DNA of 64,000 bases from Lacrimispora sphenoides JCM 1415 (GCF_900105615.1 NZ_LT630003.1:2046001-2110000); one strand, 5' to 3'; positions 8,699 through 18,696 are shown, counted from the stretch's first letter. Numbers and translations are program-made. Notes: generated by a model from the sequence alone, not told the origin.

Positions 8699-10570
8699 TT
8701 AATATTCCCTGGTTTTGATAACTGTCTCCGCATCCGACTGATCATACACCTTTTCTTCTGTTATAATCCGAAGAGGCATTTCCTTTCCTGCAATCATGTC
8801 CCGGATCGCCTTCATAAGCGGGGGACCTAAAAGCGGACTGCATTCCACCGCGCAGTTCAGCTTGCCGTCTATCATTGCCTGAAACGCTTCTTTCGTCGCA
8901 TCCACGGAAACAATCGTTATATCCTGCCCCGGCTTCAATCCATGTGCCTCCAATGCTTTAATCGCTCCAAGGGCCATATCGTCGTTGTGGGAATAGATAA
9001 TATCCACATCCCAGGTGTGACTTTTTATGTATTCCTCAACGACCTGTTTTCCTCCTTCGAAAGTAAAATCACCATAATCCGTATATACAATCTGATACTG
9101 GGGATTCTCCTCTAATATTTCGAAAAACCCCTTCTTTCTCTCTTCCGTAGGCGTCGCGCCTTCACTTCCCTGAAGCTCCAATATATGAACAATCCCATGC
9201 TCCGGTTTTACATGTTCCTTTAGCCAGCGCATGGCTCTTCGCCCTTCCTCTAAAAAATCAGCACCAATATACGTGATCGTTAAATCATCTCCCGCCTCAA
9301 TTCTGCGGTCGGACATTACTACAGGAATATTGGCTTCCTTTGCCTCTTTCAGTACCGCATCCCATCCGGTCTCGACCACCGGAGAAACTACGATTACATC
9401 TACCTTCTCCTTAATAAACCTCCGGATCGCTTCAATCTGCTTTTTTTGAGACTGGTCTGCGCTGTCAAAAAGAAGTTCCATATTAAACTCCCTGGCTGCT
9501 TCCTGAATCGAGCGGGTATTGGCAAGCCTCCACTGGCTCTCCTGTCCCACCTGGGAATATCCTACGGTAATTCTCCTGCCATCGTCGATACTTTCTCTGT
9601 CAAGAGCAGCCAGATACTCACCGGCATTTTTAGGATAGATCGTATGACTTCTTAATATAACCTGCTTGGGAACACCACTCTCCTTCCGAAGAATATTAAT
9701 GGCATATTGCACAGCCTCTTTCCCACCTGTAGGGCAGGAAATCGTTGCTGCAAGCTTTCCTTTTCTCACCAGATCTACCCCTTCGTTCTCTCCGGTAAAG
9801 CCGTCGCACCCGATGACCTTTATCTTCTCGGCAAGGTTCCTGTCTTTTAGTGCCTCGTATGCACCAAAGGCTACTGAATCATTGTTGGAAAATATCAGGG
9901 AAACACCTTTTAGTTCCGCCTGCATGGCAAAAACTGCATCATAGGCCGGATCCTTCATATCATTTTTTAAATCACAGACAGTCTTTTCTATATCAGGATA
10001 ATCCCTGATCACAGAATCAAATCCATCGCTTCGCTCCTCGCTCTGAAGGGAACCGGCCGTAGCACGAAGTTCCAGAATCTTCCCCTTTCCGTTTTCAAGC
10101 AGCTGGGCAGCACATTCTCCGCCTTGCTTCCCGATTAAATTATTGTCCGGACCGATAAACAGATTATAATCAAAGCCTTCCACGCTTCGGTCCATAACAA
10201 TCACAGGAACTCCCTCCTGATACACATCTCCGACTTTCTTTGTCAGACGGCTGGAATCACAGGGAGAAATGATTAATAGGTCAATGCCAAAATCCAGAAG
10301 CCTGTCAACATCCTTTTCCTGCTTCTCCACGCTGGAGGTGGCGTCTGCCGTTACAATCCTGATATTGGGATACTTTCCCGCTTCCTCCTGGATCTCATTT
10401 ATCAGGGCAACCCGCCATGCTTCCCGCATGTTTGCCTGAGAAACACCGATCACATACTCCACATCACTTTTATAAACCGTCTGGGTAATTGCCCCGTTAT
10501 AAATACGGTATCCCAAAAACACAAATACCGATACCAGTAATACCATTAGTAATTTCGTTCTTTTTTCCAT
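8699..10570 (-). CDS. Membrane-anchored tandem sugar-binding protein, putative sensor partner of the adjacent kinase
   Basis: 623 residues starting at the ATG at 10570, one base after the kinase stop and preceded by AAAGGAT. Residues 6-23 are a single membrane segment without a lipobox cysteine, so it stays anchored outside the membrane. Two Peripla_BP_4-type domains follow: about 37-320 (RbsB-like, with NNDSVAFGA) and about 332-615. The second is a close paralogue of the nearby YtfQ: both have VG(F/Y)xQxGQES-WR, PVVETGWD, HNDDMALGAI and a C-S/N-PLLGP segment. It has no transport role of its own that I can see. By analogy with XylFII-LytS-type systems it may present bound sugar to the histidine kinase. 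The two-domain arrangement is unusual. Confidence 0.85.
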   Translation of the reverse strand: MEKRTKLLMVLLVSVFVFLGYRIYNGAITQTVYKSDVEYVIGVSQANMREAWRVALINEIQEEAGKYPNIRIVTADATSSVEKQEKDVDRLLDFGIDLLIISPCDSSRLTKKVGDVYQEGVPVIVMDRSVEGFDYNLFIGPDNNLIGKQGGECAAQLLENGKGKILELRATAGSLQSEERSDGFDSVIRDYPDIEKTVCDLKNDMKDPAYDAVFAMQAELKGVSLIFSNNDSVAFGAYEALKDRNLAEKIKVIGCDGFTGENEGVDLVRKGKLAATISCPTGGKEAVQYAINILRKESGVPKQVILRSHTIYPKNAGEYLAALDRESIDDGRRITVGYSQVGQESQWRLANTRSIQEAAREFNMELLFDSADQSQKKQIEAIRRFIKEKVDVIVVSPVVETGWDAVLKEAKEANIPVVMSDRRIEAGDDLTITYIGADFLEEGRRAMRWLKEHVKPEHGIVHILELQGSEGATPTEERKKGFFEILEENPQYQIVYTDYGDFTFEGGKQVVEEYIKSHTWDVDIIYSHNDDMALGAIKALEAHGLKPGQDITIVSVDATKEAFQAMIDGKLNCAVECSPLLGPPLMKAIRDMIAGKEMPLRIITEEKVYDQSDAETVIKTREY

Positions 10571-10571
10571 T

Positions 10572-12362
10572 TTATCCTTTTTCAAGATCATTCTGAACTT
10601 CTTTCGGAATCCGTATGACAATACGCGTCCCCTGCCCCTCTTTGCTTTCCACCAATACCTGAAACTGCTCTCCGTACCGGATGCGCAGCCTCTCCTTAAT
10701 ATAAAACAAACCAAAGCTTCTGTTTCTGCCGGCTTCTCCCGGTTCATTTAGCAATCTGGATAATTCCCAGACCTTTTCTTCTTCCATACCCTTTCCGTCA
10801 TCCCAGACTTCCAGGCTCACCCAATCATCTTCCATTCGTCCGGTGATCTTTAAATGCCCGTCTCCGTTTTTCATCTTAACCCCATGGTAAATGGAGTTTT
10901 CCACCAGCGGCTGCAGGATCATTTTCGGCAAAATCACTTCCATGCAGTCTTCTTCTGCCTGAATTTCATACTGTACCTTAGGCCCGTAACGAATTTTCTG
11001 TATGTAGAGATAATTGGAAATATATCGGATTTCTTCTTCAATGGTAATATAGTCTTTGCCCTTGCTTAAGCTGATTCGAAAAACATTGGTAAGAGCATCC
11101 ACAAGATGAACAATGTCATATGCAGAATGCTCCCTGGCCATCCAGCCTATGGTGTCCAGAGTATTGTATAAGAAATGCGGCTTAAACTGTTCCTGAACTG
11201 CCTTTAGCTGTGCTTTCCGTTTGTTCTCCTGTTCTTTATAAACCTCCTCCATCAGTTCTTGTATTCGCTCAAGCATCTGATTGAACCGGCGGCCAAGTTC
11301 ACTGACCTCATCCAGATAATTGCCTTCAAACCGAACGGATAAATTTCCTTTTTCCGTCTCCTTCATTAAGTTGCGGAGCCTGACAATCGGTTTTGTAACC
11401 GTTTCTGAAATTTTTACCGCTACAATAAATACCGTGAGAATTGTCAAGACCAAAACCCAGCCAAACATAATCAGCATGGTATTGATTCCGCCCATGATTT
11501 CACGGTAGGATGAGACACTGACAGTTTTCCAGCCGGTATAGGCGGATTTCTGATAGCTGATCTGATACTTTTCCCCATTGGTAACCGCGGTTACAGGCTC
11601 TTCTTCATTCCAAAGCCATTCCGGGCGGATGCGGTAGACAATTTTATTGGTAGGCGCATATACTAAATGATTCTGCTCATCCAGGACGAATACAAATCCA
11701 TTTTCACCGATGTTCGCATCCTGGATGGCAGAGGAAATAATTTCATGCTTTACATCAAACAGCAATACGCCCACTCTCTCCCCTGTCTCCGGGTCTATAA
11801 CAGCTTTCATTACCGAAAATACATCATCAATGCTGTATGCGGCCTCCGTAACAATATTCCTTCCGGTAACATTGCTGATGATCTGCATTTCACCTGGAGA
11901 TGCCGCTGCTTTTTCATACCAGACTTCCTTGATAAACGGGTCCCGGGAGATTCTGGACATCCCGGTTCCCACATACATATCATGCTCCGTAGCAAATAAG
12001 ATGCCCGCAATTTCATCATGAGTTTCCGCCACTGTCTCAAAGCTGTTTTTCAGCGCTGCTTCATACTCGTTCCAGCGGTCATCCTCAGCGGATGGGATCT
12101 TATTCAGATGCATTGGCTCAATAATCTTGATCAGCATATTCGCAGTCTTTTCAATACTGCTTATGTAGATATCCGTTGTATGCTGAACCTGACCTACCAG
12201 CAGAGACGTATGCTGGGTCACATTACGCTCCGCCTCTCTGGTTGAGCTGATAATCCCCAATAGCCCCACAAAGCAAAAAGGAATGAGCGCAATAAAAATA
12301 TGAGAATTGATCATTTTATCACGAATTTTCATATCCATGAATCTTTTCTTCCAATATTTCAT
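10572..12362 (-). CDS. YesM-like sensor histidine kinase
   Basis: 596 residues; ATG at 12362 has AGGAG eight bases upstream. Membrane segment about 20-40, a 250-residue extracellular dCache-like sensor region, second membrane segment about 294-316, a HAMP linker (about 318-370), then the His_kinase domain with QFKPHFLYNTLD (phospho-acceptor H396) and a HATPase domain with the N-box (LVENSIYHG), DDGKGM and GLF motifs. Family members phosphorylate an AraC-type response regulator, which is encoded at the start of this operon. Its position between the transporter and the tandem binding protein makes a sugar-sensing role likely. Confidence 0.93.
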   Translation of the reverse strand: MKYWKKRFMDMKIRDKMINSHIFIALIPFCFVGLLGIISSTREAERNVTQHTSLLVGQVQHTTDIYISSIEKTANMLIKIIEPMHLNKIPSAEDDRWNEYEAALKNSFETVAETHDEIAGILFATEHDMYVGTGMSRISRDPFIKEVWYEKAAASPGEMQIISNVTGRNIVTEAAYSIDDVFSVMKAVIDPETGERVGVLLFDVKHEIISSAIQDANIGENGFVFVLDEQNHLVYAPTNKIVYRIRPEWLWNEEEPVTAVTNGEKYQISYQKSAYTGWKTVSVSSYREIMGGINTMLIMFGWVLVLTILTVFIVAVKISETVTKPIVRLRNLMKETEKGNLSVRFEGNYLDEVSELGRRFNQMLERIQELMEEVYKEQENKRKAQLKAVQEQFKPHFLYNTLDTIGWMAREHSAYDIVHLVDALTNVFRISLSKGKDYITIEEEIRYISNYLYIQKIRYGPKVQYEIQAEEDCMEVILPKMILQPLVENSIYHGVKMKNGDGHLKITGRMEDDWVSLEVWDDGKGMEEEKVWELSRLLNEPGEAGRNRSFGLFYIKERLRIRYGEQFQVLVESKEGQGTRIVIRIPKEVQNDLEKG

Positions 12363-12447
12363 TGCTCTCACTCCTATTTTCATAACATATCCCAGCTTCA
12401 TCCAGTATACCGAAGTTAACGGACTCTTACAACAGCATTATGCGTTA

Positions 12448-13458
12448 TTATTCGTTCTTCCCTTTTGATTTTTCTGTGCGGATCGCAATGATTCTCTGGA
12501 TTACGATAAAGAAACAAAGAAGCGCCGCAATGGTAACTTTCGTCCACCAGGTATTTAAATTCTGATAGGTAACGATTGTCTGGATAATCCCCTCTATCAT
12601 GACTCCGACTACCGTACCCGCTACAGTTCCTACGCCTCCGGTCAGCAGGGTCCCGCCGATTACAGCGGATGAAAGTGCATCCAGTTCAAGACCCAGATTT
12701 TGGAGCCCGAATCCAGCCAGAGTATAAAAACTGAACACGATTCCTCCGAGAGCGGCGCAAAAGCTGCTGATTCCGTATGCCGCAATTTTCGTTCTTGCAA
12801 CATTTAATCCCATGAGGCTTGCGGACGTTTCGCCGCCTCCCAGTGCGTATAAACACCTGCCAAACTTTGTATATCTCAGGGTATAGACTGCAGCCGCAAA
12901 AACAATCAAAAGGATAAATACATAGTAATAAATTTTCCCGTTCCACGCTTTTGCTTCTCCCATGTGAACCGCCACCTTACCAAGAGCCATGGTCTTAAAA
13001 AACGGATCACTGATGGGAATGGAGCGTTCACTGATTACAACGCAAAGCCCCCGCATTAAAAACTGGCCTGCCAAAGTCACAATGAACGGCTGAAGCTTAA
13101 AATAATGAATCAAAGCCCCTTGGGTACAGCCTACGATGATTCCCGCAAGAAGCATCAGAAGGATCACCAGAAATGACGGAACTCCCCGTTCCAGCAGGTA
13201 CGCAGAGCCTACACCGGTAAATGCAATGGTAGAGGCAATGGAGATATCGATCCCTCCGCTTATTAGCACAAAGGTAGCTCCGATTGCCGCTATCATTAAG
13301 TATGCGTTGTCATTAAAGAGGTTTAAAAAGGTTGATAAAGATAAAAAGTTATTGTACTTTACAGAACCAAACAGAAACATCAGGACAAACAGCACAACGG
13401 TGATAACCAGTGAAATATTATTGATCTGAACCTTTTTACTTTTTCCCGTCTGCTCCAT
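12448..13458 (-). CDS. yjfF: Galactofuranose-type ABC transporter permease (YjfF homologue)
   Basis: 336 residues, about 8-10 membrane segments, BPD_transp_2 family. Segments such as VLISGGIDISIASTIAFTG, FIVTLAGQFLMRG, ISERSIPI and ALSSAVIGGTLLTGGVGTV match E. coli YjfF closely by recall. It shares one base with the preceding permease stop (TGATG), so translation is coupled. With the partner permease it forms the membrane channel fed by the YtfQ homologue and driven by the YtfR homologue. True substrate in this organism is inferred. Confidence 0.88.
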   Translation of the reverse strand: MEQTGKSKKVQINNISLVITVVLFVLMFLFGSVKYNNFLSLSTFLNLFNDNAYLMIAAIGATFVLISGGIDISIASTIAFTGVGSAYLLERGVPSFLVILLMLLAGIIVGCTQGALIHYFKLQPFIVTLAGQFLMRGLCVVISERSIPISDPFFKTMALGKVAVHMGEAKAWNGKIYYYVFILLIVFAAAVYTLRYTKFGRCLYALGGGETSASLMGLNVARTKIAAYGISSFCAALGGIVFSFYTLAGFGLQNLGLELDALSSAVIGGTLLTGGVGTVAGTVVGVMIEGIIQTIVTYQNLNTWWTKVTIAALLCFFIVIQRIIAIRTEKSKGKNE

Positions 13459-14492
13459 CAGTTACCAACCACCTTTCTGTTTATCATTTTGCACTTAATG
13501 ACCAGATCCTTAAACTGCTTTGACTGCGACAGACAGATGATAATAATCAACAATGCCTTTAACACACGGATATAAGCCGCCGGAACTCCCAGTGCCAGTA
13601 CTGTTGTTGTGATGCTCTGTACGATCAATGCTCCTATGACGCTGGCTGGAATGGAAAAACGCCCGCCCATTAAGTTGGTTCCTCCTATTGCTACGGCAAG
13701 AATGGCATCCATTTCAATCCCCAGCCCCGCATTGTTGCAGTCCGCACCTTTAATCCCAGCACTTTCAATTAAACCGGCCACCGCAGCAAAGGCTCCGGAA
13801 ATTGTATAGATTGCCAGCAGCATCCGGTCAACCTTAATGCCCACGTACTTTGAGGCAGTCGGATTGCAGCCCACGGATTCCAAAAACAGGCCAAAGGCTG
13901 TTCTTCCTGTAAATAGTACCAGAAAACCCACCAGAAAAAGTACAATAAACAAGGGGAAAGGCATACCGAGAATATAGCCTCCATTGATAAAATAATAGGC
14001 TTCCGAAGTAATCGTAACGATTTTTCCCCTGGTAATCAGCTGTGCGATTCCCCTGCCCGCCACCATTAAAATCATGGTGGCTACAATTGGCTGAATCTTT
14101 ATTTTAGCCACTAAAAAGCCATTCCAGATGCCGCTGACCGTTCCTGCAAGGATCGCGATAATAATCGCTGCGGCAACATTGCCATGGAATGACGGAAAAA
14201 TATTCCCGTTTACAATGCTGCAGGCAATGGCTCCGCTGATCGCCATAATAGAGCCTACGGAAATATCGGTTCCGCCCGTTGCCAGTATCATAGTCATGCC
14301 GCCAGCCAGTATCATGAGCTTGCTCCCATTTCTTACAATATCAATAATACGTCCGTATAAGTGCCCATCCACAATGGAAAGTGTAAAAAATTCTCCCTTG
14401 CTTACAATACCGTTAAAGAGCAGAATTATCATAAAAATGATGAGGGGGCGGAAATACTGTTTTCCTGTCAAACGATTCCAGATTTCTCTCAT
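13458..14492 (-). CDS. ytfT: Galactofuranose-type ABC transporter permease (YtfT homologue)
   Basis: 344 residues, BPD_transp_2 family with about 8-10 membrane segments. Motifs ATGGTDISVGSIMAISGA, KIQPIVATMILMVAGRG(I)AQLIT, GADCNNAGLGIEMDAILAV and GGTNLMGGRFS correspond to E. coli YtfT. It overlaps the ATPase stop by four bases (ATGA). Together with the YjfF homologue it makes a heterodimeric sugar channel. Confidence 0.88.
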   Translation of the reverse strand: MREIWNRLTGKQYFRPLIIFMIILLFNGIVSKGEFFTLSIVDGHLYGRIIDIVRNGSKLMILAGGMTMILATGGTDISVGSIMAISGAIACSIVNGNIFPSFHGNVAAAIIIAILAGTVSGIWNGFLVAKIKIQPIVATMILMVAGRGIAQLITRGKIVTITSEAYYFINGGYILGMPFPLFIVLFLVGFLVLFTGRTAFGLFLESVGCNPTASKYVGIKVDRMLLAIYTISGAFAAVAGLIESAGIKGADCNNAGLGIEMDAILAVAIGGTNLMGGRFSIPASVIGALIVQSITTTVLALGVPAAYIRVLKALLIIIICLSQSKQFKDLVIKCKMINRKVVGN

Positions 14493-16018
14493 GACACTTC
14501 ACCTCCGGCCATAATGTGCATAATTGCTTCTTCCGATATTTCTTTTCCGTTTAGCTCACCTACCTGCTTCATATCACGAAGCACAATCATCCTGGTGCAG
14601 CAGCGGAGCATCTCATCAATCTCCGATGATATGAAGAGCACCGCCATCCCTCTTCCTGCAAGATCCATGACTATTTTCTGTATCTCCGCCTTGGTCCCGA
14701 TATCGATTCCCCTGGTCGGTTCATCAAGCATCAGAAATTCCGGATCCGTGGCAAGCCATCTGGCAAGTATTACTTTTTGCTGGTTTCCTCCGCTTAAATT
14801 CTTAATTAACTGCTCTGTGCCCGGTGTTTTGATCTGAAGCTTTTCAATATACTCCTTCGAAAGCTCCTCCGCTTCTTTCCTTGAAATCTTATGGAAGATC
14901 CCCCGTTTCACCTGAAGGGCAAGAATGATATTTTCCCAGATGGAAAGCTCTCCGATAATTCCCTCTGTCTTCCGGTTTTCCGGGCAAAAAGCGATTCCGT
15001 GTCGAATTGCGTCTAAGGGAGAATGGAGGTGAGCCATCTCATTTTTCACCTTTACTTCTCCTTCGCTTACGGGATCTATTCCGAATAAAACCTTGGCTGT
15101 CTCCGAACGCCCGGAGCCTAAGAGCCCGGAAAAGCCCAGAACCTCTCCCATTTTTACTTGAAGCTCAAACCCCTTAACCGTTCCGGGGCTGCTGACATTG
15201 ACCAGTTCTATAAAAGTTTCCTTTTCCTGCCCCTCTGCTTCCTCCGGCCGTTTTGCATTCATGGCTTCCTTAAGCCCTGCATAGTCCTTGCCTATCATTT
15301 TTCCCACCAGTTCTACTCTTGGCAGCTCTTTCGTCAGATAGGTTCCCACATATTTTCCGTTTCGAAGTACGGTGATTCTGTCAGTGACTTCATACACCTG
15401 ATCCAGAAAATGTGTAACAAAAACAATTCCCATGCCCTCTTCGCGGAGCTTTCTCATAATTTGAAACAGCTTATCGACCTCAGCGGAAGAAAGGCTGCTG
15501 GTGGGCTCATCCAAGATCAGAACCTTGGCATCAATATCGCTGGCCCTTGCAATGGCCACCATCTGCTGGATCGCTACAGAGTAATGATCCAGATTTTTCG
15601 TAACATTTATATGTAAATCAAATTTATCCAGCAGTTCATTGGCGTCGGCATTGATTTTTCTCCAATTGATGGTTCCAAACCGGTTTCTCGGTTCCCGCCC
15701 AATATAAATATTTTCCGCCACGGAAAGATTGGGGCAAAGATTGACTTCCTGGTATACCGTTGAAATTCCTTCGTTTTGCGCTTCCTGTGTGGATCTGGGA
15801 TTGATCTGTCTTCCTTCTAACTCAATGACTCCACGGTCTTTTGCTTCCACTCCGGTCAGCACTTTAATGAGCGTTGATTTTCCCGCACCGTTTTCCCCCA
15901 GCAAGGCATGTATTTCCCCCCGATTTAAATCAAACTGCACATCAGCCAAAGCAATAACTGCTTTCCCAAATGCCTTGGATATATTTCTCGCTGTCAAAAG
16001 CTGATTCCCAGCACTCAT
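14489..16018 (-). CDS. ytfR: Sugar ABC transporter ATPase with two nucleotide-binding domains (YtfR homologue)
   Basis: 509 residues. First domain: Walker A GENGAGKST (about 40-48), Walker B VLILDEPTSSLS. Second domain: Walker A-like SGLLGSGRSE (degenerate as usual in RbsA/MglA/XylG proteins), signature LSGGNQQKVILARWL, Walker B FLMLDEPTRGID. The family hydrolyses ATP to drive import of monosaccharides. The start has GAGGAGG upstream. A hairpin separates it from the binding-protein gene, which probably sets a higher level of the binding protein. Confidence 0.93.
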   Translation of the reverse strand: MSAGNQLLTARNISKAFGKAVIALADVQFDLNRGEIHALLGENGAGKSTLIKVLTGVEAKDRGVIELEGRQINPRSTQEAQNEGISTVYQEVNLCPNLSVAENIYIGREPRNRFGTINWRKINADANELLDKFDLHINVTKNLDHYSVAIQQMVAIARASDIDAKVLILDEPTSSLSSAEVDKLFQIMRKLREEGMGIVFVTHFLDQVYEVTDRITVLRNGKYVGTYLTKELPRVELVGKMIGKDYAGLKEAMNAKRPEEAEGQEKETFIELVNVSSPGTVKGFELQVKMGEVLGFSGLLGSGRSETAKVLFGIDPVSEGEVKVKNEMAHLHSPLDAIRHGIAFCPENRKTEGIIGELSIWENIILALQVKRGIFHKISRKEAEELSKEYIEKLQIKTPGTEQLIKNLSGGNQQKVILARWLATDPEFLMLDEPTRGIDIGTKAEIQKIVMDLAGRGMAVLFISSEIDEMLRCCTRMIVLRDMKQVGELNGKEISEEAIMHIMAGGEVS

Positions 16019-16066
16019 GGCGTTTCCTCCTCGCTTTCCAATTAAGAGGGTATTTCCTCTGATATG

Positions 16067-16111
16067 AAAAGGGTTGCTGCAAAAATAAAGATGTACTTTT
16101 GCAACAACCCC
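16067..16111 (-). terminator. Intercistronic hairpin between binding-protein and ATPase genes
   Basis: On the minus strand GGGTTGTTGCAAAA ... TTTTGCAGCAACCC with a 13-base loop, followed by TTTTC. The weak T run fits a leaky terminator or mRNA 3' stabiliser that lets the binding protein be made in excess over the transporter subunits. Confidence 0.7.
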
Positions 16112-16116
16112 GCGGT

Positions 16117-17175
16117 TTAATATTTGCGGTCCGGAAGTACCTTAGCTGCCATATCAGCAGTAAATACGCCATCTACCGATTTCACCCATTTATCAACAGA
16201 CTGGCCTGCCTTCAGCTTTGCTGCTGTTTCAAATAAAAGCGGCCCAAGCAGTGGATTACATTCTACGGTACAGTTTGCCTCCCCGGCTGCCATTGCTTCA
16301 AAGATTCCGCGGACACCGTCGATGGAAACGATCTTAATGTCTTCGCCCGGCTTTAATCCTGCCTCTTTGATTGCCTCGATTGCTCCAAGGGCCATGTCGT
16401 CGTTGTGCGCATAAACGCCCTTGATATCCTTATTGGATTTAAGGAAAGACTCCATAACTTCTTTTCCCTGGGCTCTGGTGAAATCACCGGTCTGGGAAGC
16501 TACGATCTCAATCCCCGGATAGCTTGCCTTGATTTCATCATCAAACCCGGTTTTGCGGTCCGTTGCTGCGGAAGCGCCTACCGTTCCTTCCAGCTCAACA
16601 ATTTTTCCATTTTCTCCGAGCAGCTTTGCCATTTCCTTTGCGGCCATCTTGCCTTCTTCAATGAAGTCAGAGCCGATAAAGGTTGCGTATAAATCTTCCC
16701 CTACATCCGCTCTCCGGTCCAGAAGAATAATCGGAATCCCCGCTTCTTTCGCCTCAGCAAATACCTGATCCCATCCGGTTTCCACAACCGGTGCAAGACC
16801 GATGACATCGACCCCCTGCTCAATGAAGTTCTTGATTGCTTTAATCTGATTTTCCTGCTTCTGCTGTGCATCTGCAAAAAGAAGCTCCACCTTATCGCCG
16901 TTTTCAGACGCATAGGTCTGAATGGAAAGGGTTTCTGCGTCACGCCAGCCGGATTCCTGACCGATCTGGGCAAATCCGACTACCAGCTTTTCTCCTGATG
17001 CGTCGGGAGTTTTGGCCGTGGTTTCCTCTGCCTTTGCTGTGGTCTCAGCCTGTGCGGCCGTCGTCTGGGGTGCCGCTGTGGTTGCGGTCGAACTGCTAGC
17101 TCCGCTGCTGCAGGCGGCTAAGGAAACCGCTGCCATGGAAGCACACAGCAACACGCTTAAAAATCTTTTTTTCAT
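16117..17175 (-). CDS. ytfQ: Galactofuranose-type sugar-binding lipoprotein (YtfQ homologue)
   Basis: 352 residues. Signal peptide with lipobox LAAC (Cys22), then a Ser/Ala/Thr-rich linker (about 23-60), then a Peripla_BP_4 domain. VGFAQIGQESGWRDAET, ADAQQKQENQIKAI, PVVETGWD, ELEGTVGASAA-DRK-GF, QTGDFTRAQGKEVMESF and YAHNDDMALGAI match E. coli YtfQ almost word for word. It captures the sugar outside the membrane and delivers it to the YtfT/YjfF channel. GGAGG lies upstream of the ATG. Confidence 0.92.
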   Translation of the reverse strand: MKKRFLSVLLCASMAAVSLAACSSGASSSTATTAAPQTTAAQAETTAKAEETTAKTPDASGEKLVVGFAQIGQESGWRDAETLSIQTYASENGDKVELLFADAQQKQENQIKAIKNFIEQGVDVIGLAPVVETGWDQVFAEAKEAGIPIILLDRRADVGEDLYATFIGSDFIEEGKMAAKEMAKLLGENGKIVELEGTVGASAATDRKTGFDDEIKASYPGIEIVASQTGDFTRAQGKEVMESFLKSNKDIKGVYAHNDDMALGAIEAIKEAGLKPGEDIKIVSIDGVRGIFEAMAAGEANCTVECNPLLGPLLFETAAKLKAGQSVDKWVKSVDGVFTADMAAKVLPDRKY

Positions 17176-17270
17176 TTTGATGATCCTCCTTTTTTTGTTT
17201 TAACGATACGTTTATTATGCCGGAAGGAGGAGGGAAAGTCTTTGCAATAATTTGAGTAAAAGGTATAAAA

Positions 17271-18497
17271 TCATTGCATGGCGGAGGCATGGTTATCATT
17301 TCTAATTAGCCTCCGGTATTCCGCAGGGCTGACCCCTAGGTTCTTTTTAAACACATTGCTGAAATAATGCTGGTTTGCATACCCGGTAAGCTCCGCAATT
17401 TCGTAAATTTTCAATTCGCCGTTATGTAAAAGTTCTATTGCTTTTCGGATCCTGACACTGGTTAAATAATCGATAAAGGTAACTCCCATCTCTTTGCGGA
17501 ACATCCTGCTTAAATGAGGAACAGAAAGATTCACATGATCCGCCGCATCCTGAAAGGAAAAATCCTCCCGTGAGTAGTTGTCCTCGATATAGAACTTCAC
17601 ATCCTTAATCACAGAGGAACCGGTCTCCAGTTCCTTCAACCGGCTGACAGCCGTTTCATAGGTTTCAGCTAAAGCTCCGTAATCATCTCCGTTCCCCTGT
17701 ATTACTACACTGCGTACCGGCAAACGGGATTCCAGCATTTTACAATAGGTTTCTGATTGCTCCTCTGCAATTTCCGGGGCCGCCGTTTTTGAGATCACCA
17801 CCAGATTTCCGTGCCTGTCCTGGCAGCTGTTTGGGTTCACAAGCCCCTGAAACATTTCATTTGCAATATTCTCAGCTACAAAAAACAGCAGATCTTCATT
17901 CCAGGTGCTTTTTACGTCTTCCATCTTCTGATATTCCAGGGAAACAACTGTAATTGTAAACGGCTCCGGAAGCAGCAGATTTAAATACTGGGAACGTTCC
18001 ATGATTTCTTCTCTTGTATAATGCCCTTCCAAAGCCCTCTGCAAAAAGTCAGAGGCAAGATAAGTGCGGTTTTGTGCCAGCATACTCTTCGCCCAATCAA
18101 GATATTTATCTTCACTTGCCTCTCTCTGCAATCTCTCACGTACCCGCTGCATCATCTCATCAAAAGGCCCTTCCATCAGAGGTTTGAGAAGATACTCAAA
18201 GACCCCCAGCTTCAGCGCTTCTCTGGCATATTCAAACCGGTCATAACCAGTGATGATCACTTCCACTGCCCTGGGATTAATTTCCTTTAAGCTTTTAATG
18301 AATTGAAGTCCATTAAGAAATGGCATGTTAATATCTACAAAATAAACATCCGGTGAAATGTCTTTTGCAAGTTCTAACGCCATCACTCCATCCTCTGCTT
18401 CTGCTGCCAACTCAAAATCACTGTATTGCCTCAAAAAACTGATAATCCCCCGGCGAATGATATACTCATCATCCGCTACCAGTACTTTATAACCCAT
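17271..18497 (-). CDS. Response regulator with AraC-type DNA-binding domain (YesN-like)
   Basis: 408 residues. Receiver domain at 1-120 with D9/D10, phospho-acceptor D55 (VYFVDINMP), T83 region and K107 (YLLKPL). A middle linker of about 170 residues, then two AraC helix-turn-helix motifs at about 300-405 (FSFQDAADHVNLSVPHLS and IYEIAELTGYANQHYFS...). First gene of the sugar transporter operon; the cognate kinase is the YesM-like protein at its other end. Likely activates this operon when the sugar is sensed. Confidence 0.93.
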   Translation of the reverse strand: MGYKVLVADDEYIIRRGIISFLRQYSDFELAAEAEDGVMALELAKDISPDVYFVDINMPFLNGLQFIKSLKEINPRAVEVIITGYDRFEYAREALKLGVFEYLLKPLMEGPFDEMMQRVRERLQREASEDKYLDWAKSMLAQNRTYLASDFLQRALEGHYTREEIMERSQYLNLLLPEPFTITVVSLEYQKMEDVKSTWNEDLLFFVAENIANEMFQGLVNPNSCQDRHGNLVVISKTAAPEIAEEQSETYCKMLESRLPVRSVVIQGNGDDYGALAETYETAVSRLKELETGSSVIKDVKFYIEDNYSREDFSFQDAADHVNLSVPHLSRMFRKEMGVTFIDYLTSVRIRKAIELLHNGELKIYEIAELTGYANQHYFSNVFKKNLGVSPAEYRRLIRNDNHASAMQ

Positions 18498-18528
18498 AGG
18501 AACTCCTCCTGAATTTTATTTGAATCCT

Positions 18529-18556
18529 ATTATAGCATATTTTTTTCTTTTGTAAC
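18529..18556 (-). promoter_or_regulatory. Candidate promoter of the sugar transporter/sensor operon
   Basis: Minus strand GTTACA (18556-18551), 16-base spacer, TATAAT (18534-18529), then AGGAGGAG and the response-regulator ATG. The weak -35 suits an activator-dependent promoter. Confidence 0.5.
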
Positions 18557-18696
18557 TGCGTTTCTATATATAAGGAGTGTCAGGGGTTCATATACATGAC
18601 CAAAGACGGTCTCCATGTAGTTTCCTGGTTTTCCATTGGGAGTAAGACTTCCCTATCATATATTTTCCCTTAATCTATTTTTTTGTTTTTAACACC

